Positions 15,482 to 16,010 of a stretch of 16,010 bases of DNA are shown here, in pieces. The stretch is from an uncultured Clostridia bacterium (GTDB lineage Bacteria; Bacillota; Clostridia; TANB77; CAG-508). Every line of letters starts with the position of its first letter. Position 1 is the stretch's first letter. A model generated the notes under the pieces. That model did no database searches, had not been told where the DNA came from, and worked only from the letters and a program-made list of their open reading frames with translations. The translations under genes and the position numbers were made by a program. The stretch covers positions 1 through 16,010 of the forward strand of contig CAKPOC010000025.1 in the NCBI GenBank assembly GCA_934169535.1, in the 5' to 3' direction.

Positions 15482-15532
15482 AAAAGAGGCGTTTTTTAAA
15501 AGTTATATTTTATTAAAACGTCTTTTATTTTT
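15482..15532 (+). terminator. Terminator-like hairpin between rpsU and yqeY
   Basis: AAAAGAGGCGTTTTTTAA (15482 onward) pairs with TTAAAACGTCTTTT (15513-15526) with a small bulge in the left arm. The loop is A/T-rich and a T-rich tail ATTTTT follows at 15527-15532. The yqeY ribosome binding site starts right after it, so partial readthrough into yqeY is likely. Confidence 0.7.
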
Positions 15533-15548
15533 GGAAGGAGATTTAAAA

Positions 15549-15989
15549 ATGTTAAAAGAAAAATTATTAGAAGATTTAAAGTCTGCAATGAAGGAGAAAA
15601 ATGTAAACAAGAAAAATGCTGTTCAAATGGTAAGAACTGTTATATTACAAATAGAAAAAGACAAGGGAATACAAGTAAATGATGATCAAATAATAGAAAT
15701 TATAGCAAAAGAAGTTAAAAAAAGAAAAGACAGCTTAGTAGACTTTGAAAAAGCTCAAAGACAAGACTTAATAGATAGTATAAATGAAGAAATAAAAATA
15801 TTAGAAGAATATTTACCAAAACAATTAACAGATGACGAATTAGAAACAAAAATTAAGGAAATAATACAAAATGTAGAAGCAAGCAATATTAAAGATTTGG
15901 GAAAAGTAATGAAACAAGCAAAAGCCGAAATTGGGGCTCAAGCAGACGGAAAAAGAATTAGTGATATGGCAAGAAAACTTCTTGCTTAA
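15549..15989 (+). CDS. yqeY: YqeY/GatB-domain protein
   Basis: This 146-residue cytoplasmic protein matches the YqeY family, which shares the helical C-terminal domain of GatB (the Asp-tRNA/Glu-tRNA amidotransferase subunit). It may bind tRNA, but its role is not established. Family features are LLEDLKSAMKEKN at the start, VRTVILQIEKDKG, KRKDSLVDFEKAQRQDLI, EIKILEEYLPKQL, and a C-terminal stretch with GKVMKQAK and ADGKRISDMARKLL. I chose the ATG at 15549 because GGAAGGAG (15533-15540) lies eight bases upstream; an earlier in-frame TTG at 15531 would put the ribosome binding site inside the coding sequence. The gene follows rpsU, as in Bacillus subtilis. Confidence 0.93.
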   Translation: MLKEKLLEDLKSAMKEKNVNKKNAVQMVRTVILQIEKDKGIQVNDDQIIEIIAKEVKKRKDSLVDFEKAQRQDLIDSINEEIKILEEYLPKQLTDDELETKIKEIIQNVEASNIKDLGKVMKQAKAEIGAQADGKRISDMARKLLA

Positions 15990-16000
15990 AAATTATAAAC

Positions 16001-16010
16001 AAAAGGAGGA
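16001..16010 (+). promoter_or_regulatory. Ribosome binding site of a gene beyond the window
   Basis: AAAAGGAGGA sits 12 bases after the yqeY stop, at the window's last bases. No terminator intervenes, so another gene, co-transcribed with yqeY, should start within about ten bases. Confidence 0.75.

Noticed and set aside
15531..15548. Longer start for yqeY at TTG 15531
   Set aside because: It overlaps the terminator tail and would place the GGAAGGAG site within the coding sequence. The ATG at 15549 is correctly spaced.
1..16010. CRISPR array, transposon, prophage or tRNA
   Set aside because: I saw no regularly spaced direct repeats, transposase or integrase motifs, phage structural genes or tRNA-like cloverleaf in the intergenic regions.

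Overview
The window looks like chromosomal DNA of a low-GC, endospore-forming Clostridia-type Firmicute. The evidence is very AT-rich coding sequence, AGGAGG-type ribosome binding sites, consensus sigma-A promoters, a SpoIIE phosphatase, a G5/SleB cell-wall hydrolase next to tatD, and an rpsU-yqeY pair. The exact lineage cannot be fixed from this sequence. An uncultured gut-type clostridium would fit, because WG-repeat proteins and giant SdrD_B surface proteins are common there. All ten genes lie on the + strand, which is strikingly A-rich. I see no insertion sequence, prophage, CRISPR array, tRNA or rRNA.

Layout. Bases 3-1058 are the 3' end of spoIIE, closed by a hairpin terminator. A candidate promoter then starts a tight cluster: a membrane-tethered WG-repeat protein, an unrecognised protein with one C-terminal membrane helix, acpS (holo-ACP synthase) and tatD (metal-dependent DNase family). 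A perfect sigma-A promoter (TTGACA-17-TATAAT) overlaps the tatD stop codon and drives a YabE-like G5/SleB cell-wall hydrolase, which ends at a strong terminator. The 213-bp gap that follows (6279-6491) is the only long non-coding stretch. It holds nested complementary segments, two candidate promoters and an 18-bp perfect palindrome.

The second half begins with a 2260-residue surface protein. It has a membrane-anchored N-terminus, a Cys/His cluster, Ig-like modules, an amidotransferase-like or DUF5057-like domain, a VWA domain with a damaged metal site, two SdrD_B-type modules and a C-terminal membrane anchor preceded by a degenerate sortase-like LPPFG. Immediately behind it, with ribosome binding sites overlapping the preceding stop codons, come exodeoxyribonuclease III and an AI-2E-family membrane permease. 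A second strong promoter then drives rpsU (bS21, 56 residues), followed by a terminator-like hairpin and yqeY. A ribosome binding site at the last bases shows that another gene follows.

Most genes are housekeeping: ACP activation, DNA repair or turnover, translation, and sporulation. The accessory interest lies in the giant surface protein with its structured upstream region, and in the unknown tail-anchored protein. I found no clearly new multi-gene defence or biosynthetic system. The best candidate for undescribed biology is the surface protein together with its control region.
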